In this document: one piece after another, positions 23,971 to 36,080 of the stretch | Layout: each line of letters opens with the position of its first letter | How positions within the stretch are numbered: the stretch's first letter is position 1 | DNA from: JANXQG01 sp963775975 | GTDB taxonomy: Bacteria; Planctomycetota; Planctomycetia; Pirellulales; Thermoguttaceae | Direction of reading: 5' to 3' | Assembly: GCA_963775975.1 (NCBI GenBank) | Contig: CAVZKX010000002.1 | Span: forward strand, 2,728,001 to 2,792,000 | DNA length: 64,000 bases | Translations under genes and position numbers: made by a program | Notes under the pieces: model-generated | What the model saw: the letters and a program-made list of their open reading frames with translations, nothing else | What the model was told of the DNA's origin: nothing | Databases searched by the model: none

Positions 23971-26198
23971 ATGGACAATCCGCAATCCTTCTCCTTTCCC
24001 GACGAAGAGCGCGTCCTAGACGCCGTCCGCCGTTATTGGGGTTTCGACGGCTTGCGGCCGTTGCAGGGCGAAGCCATCGCCGCTGCCTTGGCGGGACGCG
24101 ATTCGCTGGTTGTGTTGCCGACTGGCGGCGGGAAGTCGCTTTGCTTCCAGACGCCGCCGCTCATCTCGGGCGGGACCGACGTGGTCATCTCGCCGCTCAT
24201 TGCCCTGATGAAGGACCAGGTCGATAGCCTGGCCGCCGTCGGATATCCGACCGCCGCACTGCACGGTAACCTGACGGACGAGCAGCGGCGGAGCATCGAG
24301 ATCAATCTGGCCGAAGGCGAATATCGACTGTTGATGGTCGCGCCGGAAAGGCTGGTGCAGCCGGGCTTTTTGCAGCAGCTCGCGCGACTCGATATCCGCC
24401 GCTTCGTCATCGACGAGGCCCATTGCATCAGCCATTGGGGACACGATTTCCGTCCTGACTACCGGCAACTGGCCATGCTCCGCCAGCGGTTTCCGCGGGC
24501 CAGCATGCACGCCTTCACCGCGACCGCCACGGCCCGTGTTCGCGAAGATATCGTCGGGCAGCTTCAACTCCGCGATCCGACGGTGCTGGTCGGCCGGTTC
24601 GATCGGCCGAACCTCGTCTATCGGGTCGTGCCGCAAGAAGACCGCTTCGCGCAAACGCTGGAGGTGCTGCGGCGGCACGAGGGTGACGCGGCGATCATCT
24701 ATTGCCTTAGCCGCAAGGACACGGAGGCCATGTCCGGCTATCTGCGGCAGTGCGGCTTGCGCGCGGCGCATTACCATGCCGGCATGGAAGCGGCCGAGCG
24801 GCGGCAGACGCAGGACGACTTCGCCCAGGAGCGGGTGGACGTCGTCGTGGCCACGGTGGCCTTCGGCATGGGCATCGACCGCAGCAACGTGCGTTGCGTG
24901 CTCCATTCGTGCCTGCCCAAGTCGATCGAGCATTACCAGCAGGAAACGGGCCGCGCGGGCCGCGATGGTTTGGAGGCCGAGTGCGTGCTGCTTTATACGG
25001 CGGCCGACGTAATGCGCTGGGAATCGCTCATGCGCAAGAGCGCCGAGGAGGCTCAGGAGTCGGCGGAGGTCCTGGCCGCGCAAATCGAGCATCTGCGGCA
25101 AATGCAGCGCTACGCCGGCGTGGCCGCCTGCCGGCACAAGCTCCTCTCGGAACATTTCGACCAGCCCTACGAGCAGCCCGACTGCGGCGCCTGCGACGTG
25201 TGTCTCGGCGAAGTCGAAGGCATCGCCGACGCGACCGTGGTCGCCCAGAAAATCCTGTCGTGCGTGGCCCGGGTCGAGCAGCGGTTTGGCGTGGGCCACG
25301 TGGCCGACGTGCTGCTGGGCGCCGACACCGAGATGATCCGCCGCTGCCGGCATCATCAGCTCAGCACCTACGGGCTGCTCAAGGAGCATGGCAAGAAGGA
25401 AGTGCAGGGCTGGATCTACCAATTGCTCGATCAGGGCCTCGTGGGACGCAGCGAAGGCGACTATCCGGTCTTGCGGCTCAACGAGCAATCGTGGGCGGTG
25501 ATGCGCGGCCAGGCGACCGTCCGCCTGCTCCGCGCGAAAAAGGGCCGCCGCGAGCGGACACGCCACGAAGAGCAATCGTGGGAAAACGCCGATCGCGGCC
25601 TATTCGATCGGCTGCGCGAATGGCGGCGCGAGGCGGCGGCGAAACGCGGGGTCCCGCCGTTTGTTATCCTGCACGACACCGCCTTGCAGCAGATGTCCAT
25701 CGTGCGGCCGACGAGCGTGGAAACGCTGCGGCAAGTGCGCGGAATCGGCGAGCGACGAGCGGCCGATTTTGGGCCGGAATTGACCGCGCTCATCGAAGCC
25801 TATTGCCGCGAGCATGGGCTGACGTGCGACGTTGCCGCGGCCGCGACGGGTGCAGAACCGCCTCGTCAAGCGTCACGCGCCGCTCCGATCAAAGAACAGG
25901 CGTTCGCGCTTTTGCGCAAGGGCAAGGCATCGATCAAGTGGCGCAAGCACTCGGCCGGGCGCGGAGTACGACCTGCGGTTACCTGGCCGATTACGTTGCC
26001 GAGCGTCGGCCGGAGCGGATCGACGCTTGGGTCGATGACTCGACCTATCTCCGCGCGGCCGTGGCCGCCGCGGCGAGCGAGGACGGCCGGCTGAAGCCGC
26101 TATTCGATCAACTCAACGGTGAAGTGCCATACGAAACGCTGCGATTGGTCGTTGCCCACTTGCAGGTCACCGGCGGCATGCGGCGGCAGGATTCGTGA
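23971..26198 (+). CDS. recQ: ATP-dependent DNA helicase RecQ (frameshifted near the 3' end)
   Basis: 3'-5' DNA helicase for recombination and repair, about 741 residues once repaired. Walker A is LPTGGGKS (residues 49-56) and the DEAH box is at residues 148-151. The zinc-binding cluster (C-x-n-CGACDVC) falls near residues 386-410, followed by the winged helix and an HRDC domain at about 535-620. The last ~100 codons, a helix-turn-helix of the RecQ C-terminal type, lie in another frame; one base seems missing at 25926-25928 within AAGGCATCG. The start ATG is 64 bases after the surface-gene stop, with no strong ribosome site. The gene is typical in length for bacterial RecQ with HRDC. Confidence 0.93.
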
Positions 26199-26279
26199 GG
26201 AGGCGATGTGCTTGTCTGGCTTGCTCAGCATCACTATATTTGTAGAAGGTCGGAGCGAACAAGTTGGAGATGACCTGCC

Positions 26280-26828
26280 ATGATGGACGAAGGCCGTTTC
26301 TGGGAGTTGATCGACACGTCGCGACGCCGCGCCGCAGGACCAGAACGCCGGCCCGGTCAGGACTTTCTTGATCTCCATGAGCAGGCGCTGGCCGAGATGC
26401 TTCGACGACTCCCGCCAGACGAGATCGCCGCATTCAGCGAGCGATTCTGGCACAATCATGCTTTAGCCTATCGCTGGGACCTCTGGGCAGCCGCCTACTG
26501 GCTGCATGGCGGTTGCGGCAACGACGGGTTTACCGACTTCCGATCCTGCCTGGTCAGCCTAGGTAAAGAGCACTTTTTCCAGGCACTAAAAAACCCTGAC
26601 TCGCTGGCAGATCTCGTCGATCGCCCCGACACTCCCTACATGCAGGCCGAGGGCTTCCAGTACGTGGCTGGGAAAGTCTACAAGGAAAAGACGGGCAAGG
26701 AAATGACGCTGGGAGTGGCCGATGGGCCGGCCGAGCCGGTGGGCGAGCGGATCGATCACGACGATGAGGAAGTGATGCGCGAACTCTTCCCCAAAATTGT
26801 CGCGAAGTTCCCCGACATGGGCGACTAG
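26280..26828 (+). CDS. DUF4240 domain protein
   Basis: 182 residues. The N-terminus (DEGRFWELIDTSR) and the middle (WDLWAAAYWLHGGCGNDGF, then FRSCLVSLGKEHF) match the DUF4240 family as I know it, which has no assigned biochemical function. No signal peptide or membrane segment. The C-terminal ~60 residues are acidic (DHDDEEVMRELF). A GGAG sequence lies about 10 bases before the ATG. Stands alone between recQ and a small minus-strand gene. Confidence 0.75.
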   Translation: MMDEGRFWELIDTSRRRAAGPERRPGQDFLDLHEQALAEMLRRLPPDEIAAFSERFWHNHALAYRWDLWAAAYWLHGGCGNDGFTDFRSCLVSLGKEHFFQALKNPDSLADLVDRPDTPYMQAEGFQYVAGKVYKEKTGKEMTLGVADGPAEPVGERIDHDDEEVMRELFPKIVAKFPDMGD

Positions 26829-26888
26829 ACAGGTCCTGTCCTCTTCCCAGCTTGGACAAGCATCGCTGCATCGGCCTTTAGTCGCCAC

Positions 26889-27062
26889 TTATTGATCAAA
26901 TAAAGCATCAGGCTCCTGCCCAAGTTCCGGTGGATTCTCTCCGCTCGGACCGCGAGCGGCCGTTTCCTTCCTCTTTTGGCGTCGCACCCGCTTATCCGCC
27001 GCCTTCAGTTTCTTAATGGATTCCCGCTGCCGTTTGGCAAAAGTGTTTCTGTCCTGCGCCAT
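26889..27062 (-). CDS. Small basic hypothetical protein
   Basis: 57 residues, very Lys/Arg-rich in the first half (FAKRQRESIKKLKAADKRVRRQKRKE) and acidic at the end. The start is fixed by a perfect AGGAGG ribosome site four bases before the ATG at 27062, so eight further upstream codons are not used. Function unknown; the charge could suit nucleic-acid binding, but this is only inference from composition. Confidence 0.7.
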   Translation of the reverse strand: MAQDRNTFAKRQRESIKKLKAADKRVRRQKRKETAARGPSGENPPELGQEPDALFDQ

Positions 27063-27230
27063 AATTCCTCCTGTATGTTCGCTCATTGTATCCGGGCCGC
27101 GAAGGAAAGGGAATGCTTCGCTTGGCTCCGCGCAGCCCAGCGTGTATTATTCCGAGCAAGCAAATTGGGGAATGATCGCGCGGCAGTTTGAGGGTTTGTC
27201 GGCAAAAAAACACTATCGAGGGTCGAGACC

Positions 27231-27959
27231 ATGAGCGGCCAGCGGAAAACGGCAATCGTGACTGGAGCGTCGCAAGGGATCGGCGCGGGAATCGTGAAAG
27301 CGTTTGTCGCACGCGGTTTTAGCGTCGTTGCCAATTCCCGAAAGATGAGCGAATCGACCGAGGTCGCGGCTTCCGACAGTGTCGCTATGGTGGACGGTGA
27401 CATCGGTGACTCGTCAACCGCCGCCAAGATCATCGAAACGGCATTGTCTCGCTTCAAGTCGATCGACGCTCTCGTCAATAATGCCGGCATCTTCTTCACC
27501 AAGCCGTTTACGGACTATACGGCCGAGGATTTCAAGTCGCTCGTCTCCACCAACCTCGAAGGTTTCCTGTACATCACTCAACTCGCCATCAAGCAAATGC
27601 TGGCGCAGAAGAGCGGCGGGAGCATCGTCACGATCACGGCGGCCCTGGCGCGTAACCCGATCCGCGGCGTAACGGCGGCGGTGCCCATGATCACCAAAGG
27701 CGGCCTGGAAACGATCACTCAGCACTTGGCGATGGAGTACGCGCGCGACGGCATCCGTGTCAACGCCGTTGCGCCTGGCGCGGTTTACACGCCGCTGCAC
27801 CGCAACACTCCAAAGGAAGTGATGGAGGGCATGTCGCCGATGGGCCGGCCTTCGACCGTCGAGGAAATCGCGGCAGCGGTCATGTACCTTACTGATGCGG
27901 CGACGGTCACGGGCCATATCCTGTATGTCGATGGCGGGGCGCATTTCGGCCACTGGTAA
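27231..27959 (+). CDS. SDR-family oxidoreductase lacking the usual catalytic tyrosine
   Basis: 242 residues with a Rossmann fold: TGASQGIG at residues 11-18 binds NAD(P), NNAG near residue 85, and the C-terminal AVAPGAVYTPLH and HILYVDGGAHF are classical SDR signatures. The YxxxK position reads PMITK, so the catalytic Tyr is replaced by Pro while Lys is kept, and the usual Ser is not obvious either. It may be a divergent or non-classical member. It is followed 13 bases downstream by a nitronate monooxygenase-like gene, presumably in one transcript. Confidence 0.88.
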   Translation: MSGQRKTAIVTGASQGIGAGIVKAFVARGFSVVANSRKMSESTEVAASDSVAMVDGDIGDSSTAAKIIETALSRFKSIDALVNNAGIFFTKPFTDYTAEDFKSLVSTNLEGFLYITQLAIKQMLAQKSGGSIVTITAALARNPIRGVTAAVPMITKGGLETITQHLAMEYARDGIRVNAVAPGAVYTPLHRNTPKEVMEGMSPMGRPSTVEEIAAAVMYLTDAATVTGHILYVDGGAHFGHW

Positions 27960-27972
27960 TAGGAGAAGCCAT

Positions 27973-29040
27973 CTGAACACGATTTTCCACAAGCTCGGGA
28001 TCGAATTGCCTATCATTCAAGCCCCGATGGCGGGCGTTTCGACGCCCGAGATGGCCGCCGCCGTGTCAAACGCCGGTGGGCTTGGGTCCATCGGTGTCGG
28101 GGCGGTCGACGCCGAGGGTGCGCGGCGGATGATCGCCGCCGTCAAAGCACGGACGGACCGCGCGTTCCACGTGAATGTCTTCTGCCATCGGCTGGCTGTC
28201 GCCGATGCCGCGCGTGAGGCGGCGTGGCTCGATCGGCTTCGACCTGAGTTCGCGCGGTACGGAGCGACCCCGCCGGAACGCCTGACGGAAGTCTACCAAA
28301 CGTTCCTGACGGACGAAGCCAAGCTGGCGGTCCTGTTGGAAGAGCGGCCCGCCGTCGTCAGCTTCCATTTTGGCTTGCCGAGCCGCGAGCGGATCGAAGT
28401 CCTTCGCAAAGCCGGTATCGTGCTCTTTGCCACAGCGACGAATCTCGATGAGGGACGGGCGATCGCCGCGGCGGGCATCGACGCCGTCGTGGCCCAAGGC
28501 TACGAAGCGGGCGGGCACCGCGGCATGTTCGACCCGGCTGCGCCGGACGATCGGCTGGGCACGTTAGCTTTGACCCGCTTGCTAGCGAGCAAGCTCGAAA
28601 TCCCGGTAATCGCCGCCGGCGGGATCATGGACGGGGCAGGAATCGCCGCATCGCTCGCGCTAGGCGCGGCCGCCGCGCAACTCGGCACCGCCTTCGTGGC
28701 CTGCGATGAATCCTCGGCCGACGCCGGCCATCGGGCCGCGCTCCTGAGCCCCGCCGCGAAACACACGATGATGACCGCAGCGATTTCCGGCCGCCCGGCG
28801 CGCTCGCTCGCTAATCGCTTCACTGCCTTGGGCGCGAACGTCGAACCGGAATCAATCCCCGAATACCCGATTGCCTACGATGCGGGCAAGGCTCTTCATG
28901 CCGCTGCGAAAGCGAAAGGCGAATTCGGATATGGCGCCCAATGGGCTGGCCAAGGCGCGCCGCTGGCACGCGCGATGCCGGCGGGGGAGTTGGTTCAAAT
29001 TCTTTGGAAAGATTCGGAAGAAACGCGTCATCAAGAATGA
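27973..29040 (+). CDS. Nitronate monooxygenase / 2-nitropropane dioxygenase-like flavoprotein
   Basis: About 355 residues. FMN-dependent TIM barrel: PIIQAPMAGVSTPEMAAAVS at the N-terminus, SFHFGLPS, the AQGYEAGGHRG loop with the catalytic-type His, PVIAAGGIMDG phosphate loop and QLGTAFVACDES. This family oxidises nitronates to carbonyl compounds and nitrite. An AGGAG ribosome site (27961-27965) precedes CCATCTGAAC; no ATG is in frame there, so either CTG 27973 is used or one base is missing that would make ATG-CTG. Likely co-transcribed with the upstream SDR. Confidence 0.87.
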   Translation: MNTIFHKLGIELPIIQAPMAGVSTPEMAAAVSNAGGLGSIGVGAVDAEGARRMIAAVKARTDRAFHVNVFCHRLAVADAAREAAWLDRLRPEFARYGATPPERLTEVYQTFLTDEAKLAVLLEERPAVVSFHFGLPSRERIEVLRKAGIVLFATATNLDEGRAIAAAGIDAVVAQGYEAGGHRGMFDPAAPDDRLGTLALTRLLASKLEIPVIAAGGIMDGAGIAASLALGAAAAQLGTAFVACDESSADAGHRAALLSPAAKHTMMTAAISGRPARSLANRFTALGANVEPESIPEYPIAYDAGKALHAAAKAKGEFGYGAQWAGQGAPLARAMPAGELVQILWKDSEETRHQE

Positions 29041-29078
29041 CGATTACTAGTACCTCATCAGGCTGCAAATCCTGCAGA

Positions 29079-30028
29079 TCAGTAGCACTGTAGGATGGCC
29101 CAGGAACCATCGAACTCCGAATTCGCGATGTCTTGGTGACGATTCCAGAAGTAGACTCGCCCCGCATCACCCCACATCCAGCCGAGCCGCTCTTCATCTG
29201 AGTCAACTTGGAGAAGCAGACGCCAGTCGCGAGCACCGGCCTCGAGTGACTTGACACGGGGATCGTGGTAGCCGCTAGAATCTCCACAATAAAGTCCATT
29301 CGTAACGAGCTGACACTCCAACTGCATCGGGTTTTGGACTTCCTCCGGATGTCCTCCAACGCGATGGATTGGATCCCCGCACGATTGATCCAGCAATTGC
29401 TCTATAAGGGATCGGTACTCGTCTTGGTCCCAATCCTTCGGTGGTCGGTCGGGAAGAGTCCATTCACGCCGAAAAGTCAACGGCCTTTCGGGAAATGTCG
29501 GCGGGAGAGTTCCCTCGTTCGGCAGCTCGCGTCGCGTAAGTGATTCCGATTCGGGAACGAACAGTACGCGACAATGACCGCGTTCCAACGGATCAAACCC
29601 CCATGCACAACCCGGGTCGTAAAAAAACGATAAGAGACCACGACTTGGCAATGCGGGCAACCCTATCCCCAAAACAAGCTCCGCCAGATTCAACTGGCCG
29701 AGAAACATGAGTGGCGTTGGCCCGGCGGGCATGTCCTTTCGCGTCTGGGCAGCGAAGTCTCTCAGTCCAATTGCACGGGGATTCGCTTTGAATTTCGCTT
29801 CCAATCGGCTCGCCTTCGTCGACAAGTAATCTCGCTTATCCCACGTCGGCCAAGGTATGGAGGCGGGCAGAAATGGCATTCCACAAAATAGGAGCTAAGT
29901 GCGGGCTTCTCAGGTTGATCCGAATTAAGAACTTCAATTCGGGCCGACGGTAATAGGTATTCTGTCAGTACGAATGCGTGCCTGGGCAAACTGGAATGAA
30001 GGATATCGACTGCTTGTTGCCGTTCCAT
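29079..30028 (-). CDS. DUF1963 (YwqG-like) protein, frameshifted
   Basis: Two frames together encode about 316 residues. The start is the ATG at 30028 after GAGGAG. The frame breaks near 29882 (one G apparently missing in GTGG), precisely inside the family's expected GG-x-P-x-LP-x-x-x-x-WP motif, here completed by MPFLPASIPWP. Further family features are LAELVLGIGLP, FFYDPGCAWG, and HRVGGHPEEVQNPMQLECQ, the conserved H-x-GG block of DUF1963. Function is unknown; no export signal. Convergent with the nitronate monooxygenase gene. Confidence 0.8.
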
Positions 30029-30101
30029 TTCATTCTCCTCTGCGCGCACCACTGCCACCGCGCAGCTACCTCCAGTTACCCGGTAGCGAACAAACGCGGC
30101 A

Positions 30102-32313
<2,212 letters not shown>

Positions 32314-32400
32314 TTCTTCCTCCAGTGCTACTTTCTCGGATTACGGCGCATTTCTCGCGCCGACTGATTCCGGAGGTCAGTTTACCCCTGCGAATCACGT

Positions 32401-32483
32401 AAAACAAGCACACTAACTTTAGTGGCATTATCGCTCTAGGCAACCAGAAAATGAACGTTTCGCCGTTCATTTTTGCTTGTTTT
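32401..32483. promoter_or_regulatory. Two nested perfect dyads in the katG/operon divergent region
   Basis: Inner repeat AAAATGAACG (32448-32457) and CGTTCATTTT (32464-32473), 6-base loop; outer repeat AAAACAAGCA (32401-32410) and TGCTTGTTTT (32474-32483). Both are perfect over 10 bases. The rest of the 32314-32678 gap shows nothing else I can assign. A shared operator for the divergent genes is the simplest reading; a hairpin terminator is less likely given the gene orientation. Confidence 0.5.
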
Positions 32484-32678
32484 GGCGAGGGATCGCATTA
32501 CCCTAAACCCCCAGCTTTATTTTTGTAACGTGCCGAACTAAAATTGAGGGAGGTGCGGTTCGGGTCCCTTGTCGCGTCTCATCTGGAATACCGCAGGAAC
32601 CGCGCCTAGGAAACGAGAAGATTACCCGACTGCATTCTGTCGGTCGCGCGTGGCGGAGAAACAGCCTTGCTCTATTCT

Positions 32679-35600
32679 ATGAAGTCTCGGATCGCGGGCA
32701 TACTACTATGCTTGGCTCTTGGTTCGTCCGAGCTGCTTCATGCGCGAGAGCCGGGGCAGCCGGTTGCCACGGCTCCGCCGAGCGGTACGGTAAAGGAGAA
32801 GAGCTCGACCGCAGAGTCGGCCTTGTCGTCGCCACAAAAAATCGAAGAAAGCTTCCCGTCAATTTTCTATCTGTCGGACGAGCACGGCAAACTTCAGGCA
32901 GTGCCGAACTTTACGCTCAAGGATTTTGAGGATCTTTACAAGCTCAAGCACCAATTGGTGCAGGGCGATCTACGGCCGCGATTCAGCCTGCAACAGATGA
33001 TTGCGTCGGCCACTATTAATTCGGCCGGCCAGGCGGAATTGACGGTCCAGTTTCGAATCGTTGTGCGCGAGGATCAGTGGACGCGAGTACCGTTGCGGCT
33101 CGACCAGGCCGTGCTCCGCGAGCCGGCGCAGTACCAGGGGCCGGGCGAAGACCTGTTGTCGTTCGAAGGAGAGGGCGACGGCTACGTCGCCTGGCTGCAC
33201 GGCTCGGCAGGCCAAATGCATCAATTGACGCTCAAGCTGCTTGTACCCCTGACGGTCGCAGGACAAGAAACGCGGATGCGATTGCTGGCGCCTCGGGCAA
33301 CCGCCTCGGAACTGAGGCTGAAGGTGCCATACGCGCGAGCCGTGGCACAGGTATCCGAAGGCGCCGCGCTGCAATCACCGCGCGGCGGCGCCAAGGAAAC
33401 GGAATTGATCGCCGTCGGTCTGAACGGCGATTTCGAGTTGAGTTGGCGCCGGCCCGGTTACGCGCCGGGCAAGGCGGCCTCGCTGGAGGCGTCCGGGAAC
33501 ATCTTTTCCCGGCTCGACGGCCGGGGGGTGGAAACCGACGCCATGTTTTCCGTCCGCAGCTATGGCGATGCCTTCGATCACTTTCATATTCGCTTGCCGC
33601 CCGATTCGGAACTCGTGCCCGGCAACGGCGGTGGCTACACGTTGACATTAGTTGATGGCGCAACCTCGACAGGCGGCGCGGCGGCCCCGGCGGGACGCCC
33701 GCGGACGGTCGACGTGCAATTGGCTCGGCGGACCGCAGGGCCAGTGGAAATACGCTTTTCCACCAAGCGCGCGGTCGATCCCGCGCGCGGCGACCGGTGG
33801 CTGGAATTGGCCGGCTTTGAGATACCTGAAGCTGCCCGGCAATCGGGCACGATTGCCGTTAGCGTGGCCGGCGACTCGCAGGTCCTTTGGGGCGCGCAGC
33901 CGCGGCGTGCGCCAGATCGACCCGCCGGAATCGATGCGTAAGAAAGACGTCGTGGCGGCCTATGAATACTTCGCGCTGCCGTCACAATTGATGGCGCGGC
34001 TGGCGACGCGGCGCACGCGGATCAACGTCGAGCCGGACTACACGATCTACGTCGATAGCGATCAGATTCGCCTGGATGCGACGCTTCGCTATGCCGTCCG
34101 CGGCGCCAAGGTTGCAGCCGTGAGCCTTAGCATGCCCGACTGGCAATTGGACGACGTCGGACCCGACAATGTGGTGGCCGTCGATGGCGTCCCGGCGGAC
34201 GCCTCGGGCCCGACGTTGACTCTGCCGCTGGTATCGCCGTCCGTCGGACAATTCGAGATCCACGTAAAGGCCCATCGGCCTCTGCCGCCGGACGCCAAGT
34301 CGTTTTCGTTCGTGCTGCCTCAGATTCAGGCCAGCGCACCGGCGGCGGCCGCTGTCAAGATTCTTCCAGCCGACAACGTGGAAATAGCTCCCATCGCGGC
34401 GACGACGACCGGACTGATGCGGCAGCAAACCGCCCCGCCGATGGAGTCTGAAGCAAGGCAGCAAGAGCCCCTGTTCTATCGCACCGATGCGCCGCGGGCC
34501 GTATTCACCGCCGAGCTTCATCGCCATCGCCAGTGGGTGACTGTCAGCGTTAATAGTCAGGTGACAATTGAGCCGACCGGCTCGCGGCTGGAGCAAAAGT
34601 TCTCCTATTCGGTCGCCTACGAGCCGACGGACTTCTTCCTTCTGGAGGTTCCTCGCGAGCTATCCGGCAAAGGGCGGCTGGAATTAAGCTGCGACGATCA
34701 AATCCTATCGCCGGTCGCGCTCGGAGATGATAGCGATGGCGGGACAAAGCCGCTCCGCATGCGCGTGGCTTTGCCTAAGCCATGCATTGGACACTGCGAA
34801 ATCGCGGCACGCTACTCGCTGCCTCCGGCCGGCACGGCCGCCGAACTGCACGTGCCGCTGATCATGCCGCTGGACGCGGAACTGGCCGGCAATAACTTAT
34901 CGGTTATCTCGACCGCGGAGCAGCAGGTTGACGCCGGCGGCGATTGGACGGTAATCGACGCCGGCACGCCCGAAGTCACCTCGCCGCGAACCCGGGGATT
35001 CTCCGCCGTCCGGCCGACGAACGAAGTCTACTTGAAACTGCACGGCGAAAGCGGCGCCGCGCCGGTAATCGTCGAACGAGCGTGGCTGCAAACTTGTCTT
35101 CCCGGCAGCCCGCGAGCGGGTGCCCCGACCGTCCGACAGGATTCGTTCGTATTTCAATTTGCGACTCGGCTGCGGCAACTGGAAATCACGTTGCCTTCAG
35201 GCGCGACGGGCGAGCAGGCTTCGATCAAACTCTTTGCCTTCAATCGCGGCAGCGCCGGCGAGAAAGAGGGCAACGAACTGCCGGTCGCGTCGACGATGAA
35301 GGGCGATCGAGTCCTCGTCGTTGCCTTGCCGGCGTCCAGTGAAGCAGCGCGGTACGTGATCAGTTTGCAATACCACGTTCCTGCACAGACCCGTGCGCCG
35401 GGACCGAAGGAAGCACCGCGTTCGACATGCCGCGAATCGGAAATGACGCCTGGGTCAATCAACTGTACTGGCAGTTACTACTCCCGGCCGAAGAGCATCT
35501 GCTGGCGACGCCGCAGGGACTTACGAACGAGTTCGTTTGGCGCTGGAACGTTTTTTACTTCGGCCGCCAGCCGGTCATGGATGAAAATGATCTCGCAACG

Positions 35601-36080
35601 TGGGTCGGGCTGCCGCGCTCTGCGGAGGCGTATCCCACGACGGGGCTGAATTGCTACCTCTTCAGCACGCTCGGACCGCCGGCGTCGTGCGAAATTGCCA
35701 CCATCGGCCGCACAACAATCGTTTTTGTCGCATCGGGGATTGTGTTGCTCGCCGGACTGGCTCTAATCCATTTGCGTGCCGCGCGGCATCCGATGGTCCT
35801 GCTGGCGGCTGTCGTTTTGCTTGCTGGCGGCGCGGCCATCTTTCCCGAACGGACACTCCTGGCGGCGCAAGCCTCGGTGGTCGGCCTGGTGCTGGTCCTG
35901 TTCGCGCTAGTCCTGCGGCGATGGTTGGTTATCGATCGGCCGCTGACGACTCCGGACATAGCTAGTTCGGCGACGCTGGCATTGCACGTTTCTCCGCCCT
36001 CGGAATCTCCAGTCCATGTCGAGGCGGCGGCTCCTTCCAAAGCGGCGGCAATGTCGTTTCCTTCCGATGCAGTGACATGA
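32679..36080 (+). CDS. Large exported membrane-anchored protein, operon gene 1 (frameshifted)
   Basis: About 1,130 residues of unknown function. ATG 32679 opens a signal peptide (MKSRIAGILLCLALGSSELLHA). The long middle is beta-rich, hydrophilic and without cysteine clusters or recognisable enzyme motifs. The C-terminus has three hydrophobic spans (around 35710-35770, 35790-35840 and 35860-35930), then a Ser/Ala/Pro-rich tail, implying a large periplasmic part anchored in the inner membrane. The frame breaks near 33900 (extra C or two bases lost) and near 35415 (one base lost). Its stop overlaps the next ATG (ATGA), so translation is probably coupled. Its N-terminal region resembles those of the next two genes, suggesting paralogy. 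Confidence 0.75.

Noticed and set aside
24016..25575. 519-codon open frame antisense to recQ
   Set aside because: Reflects GC-rich codon structure; no family resemblance, while the sense frame has all RecQ motifs.
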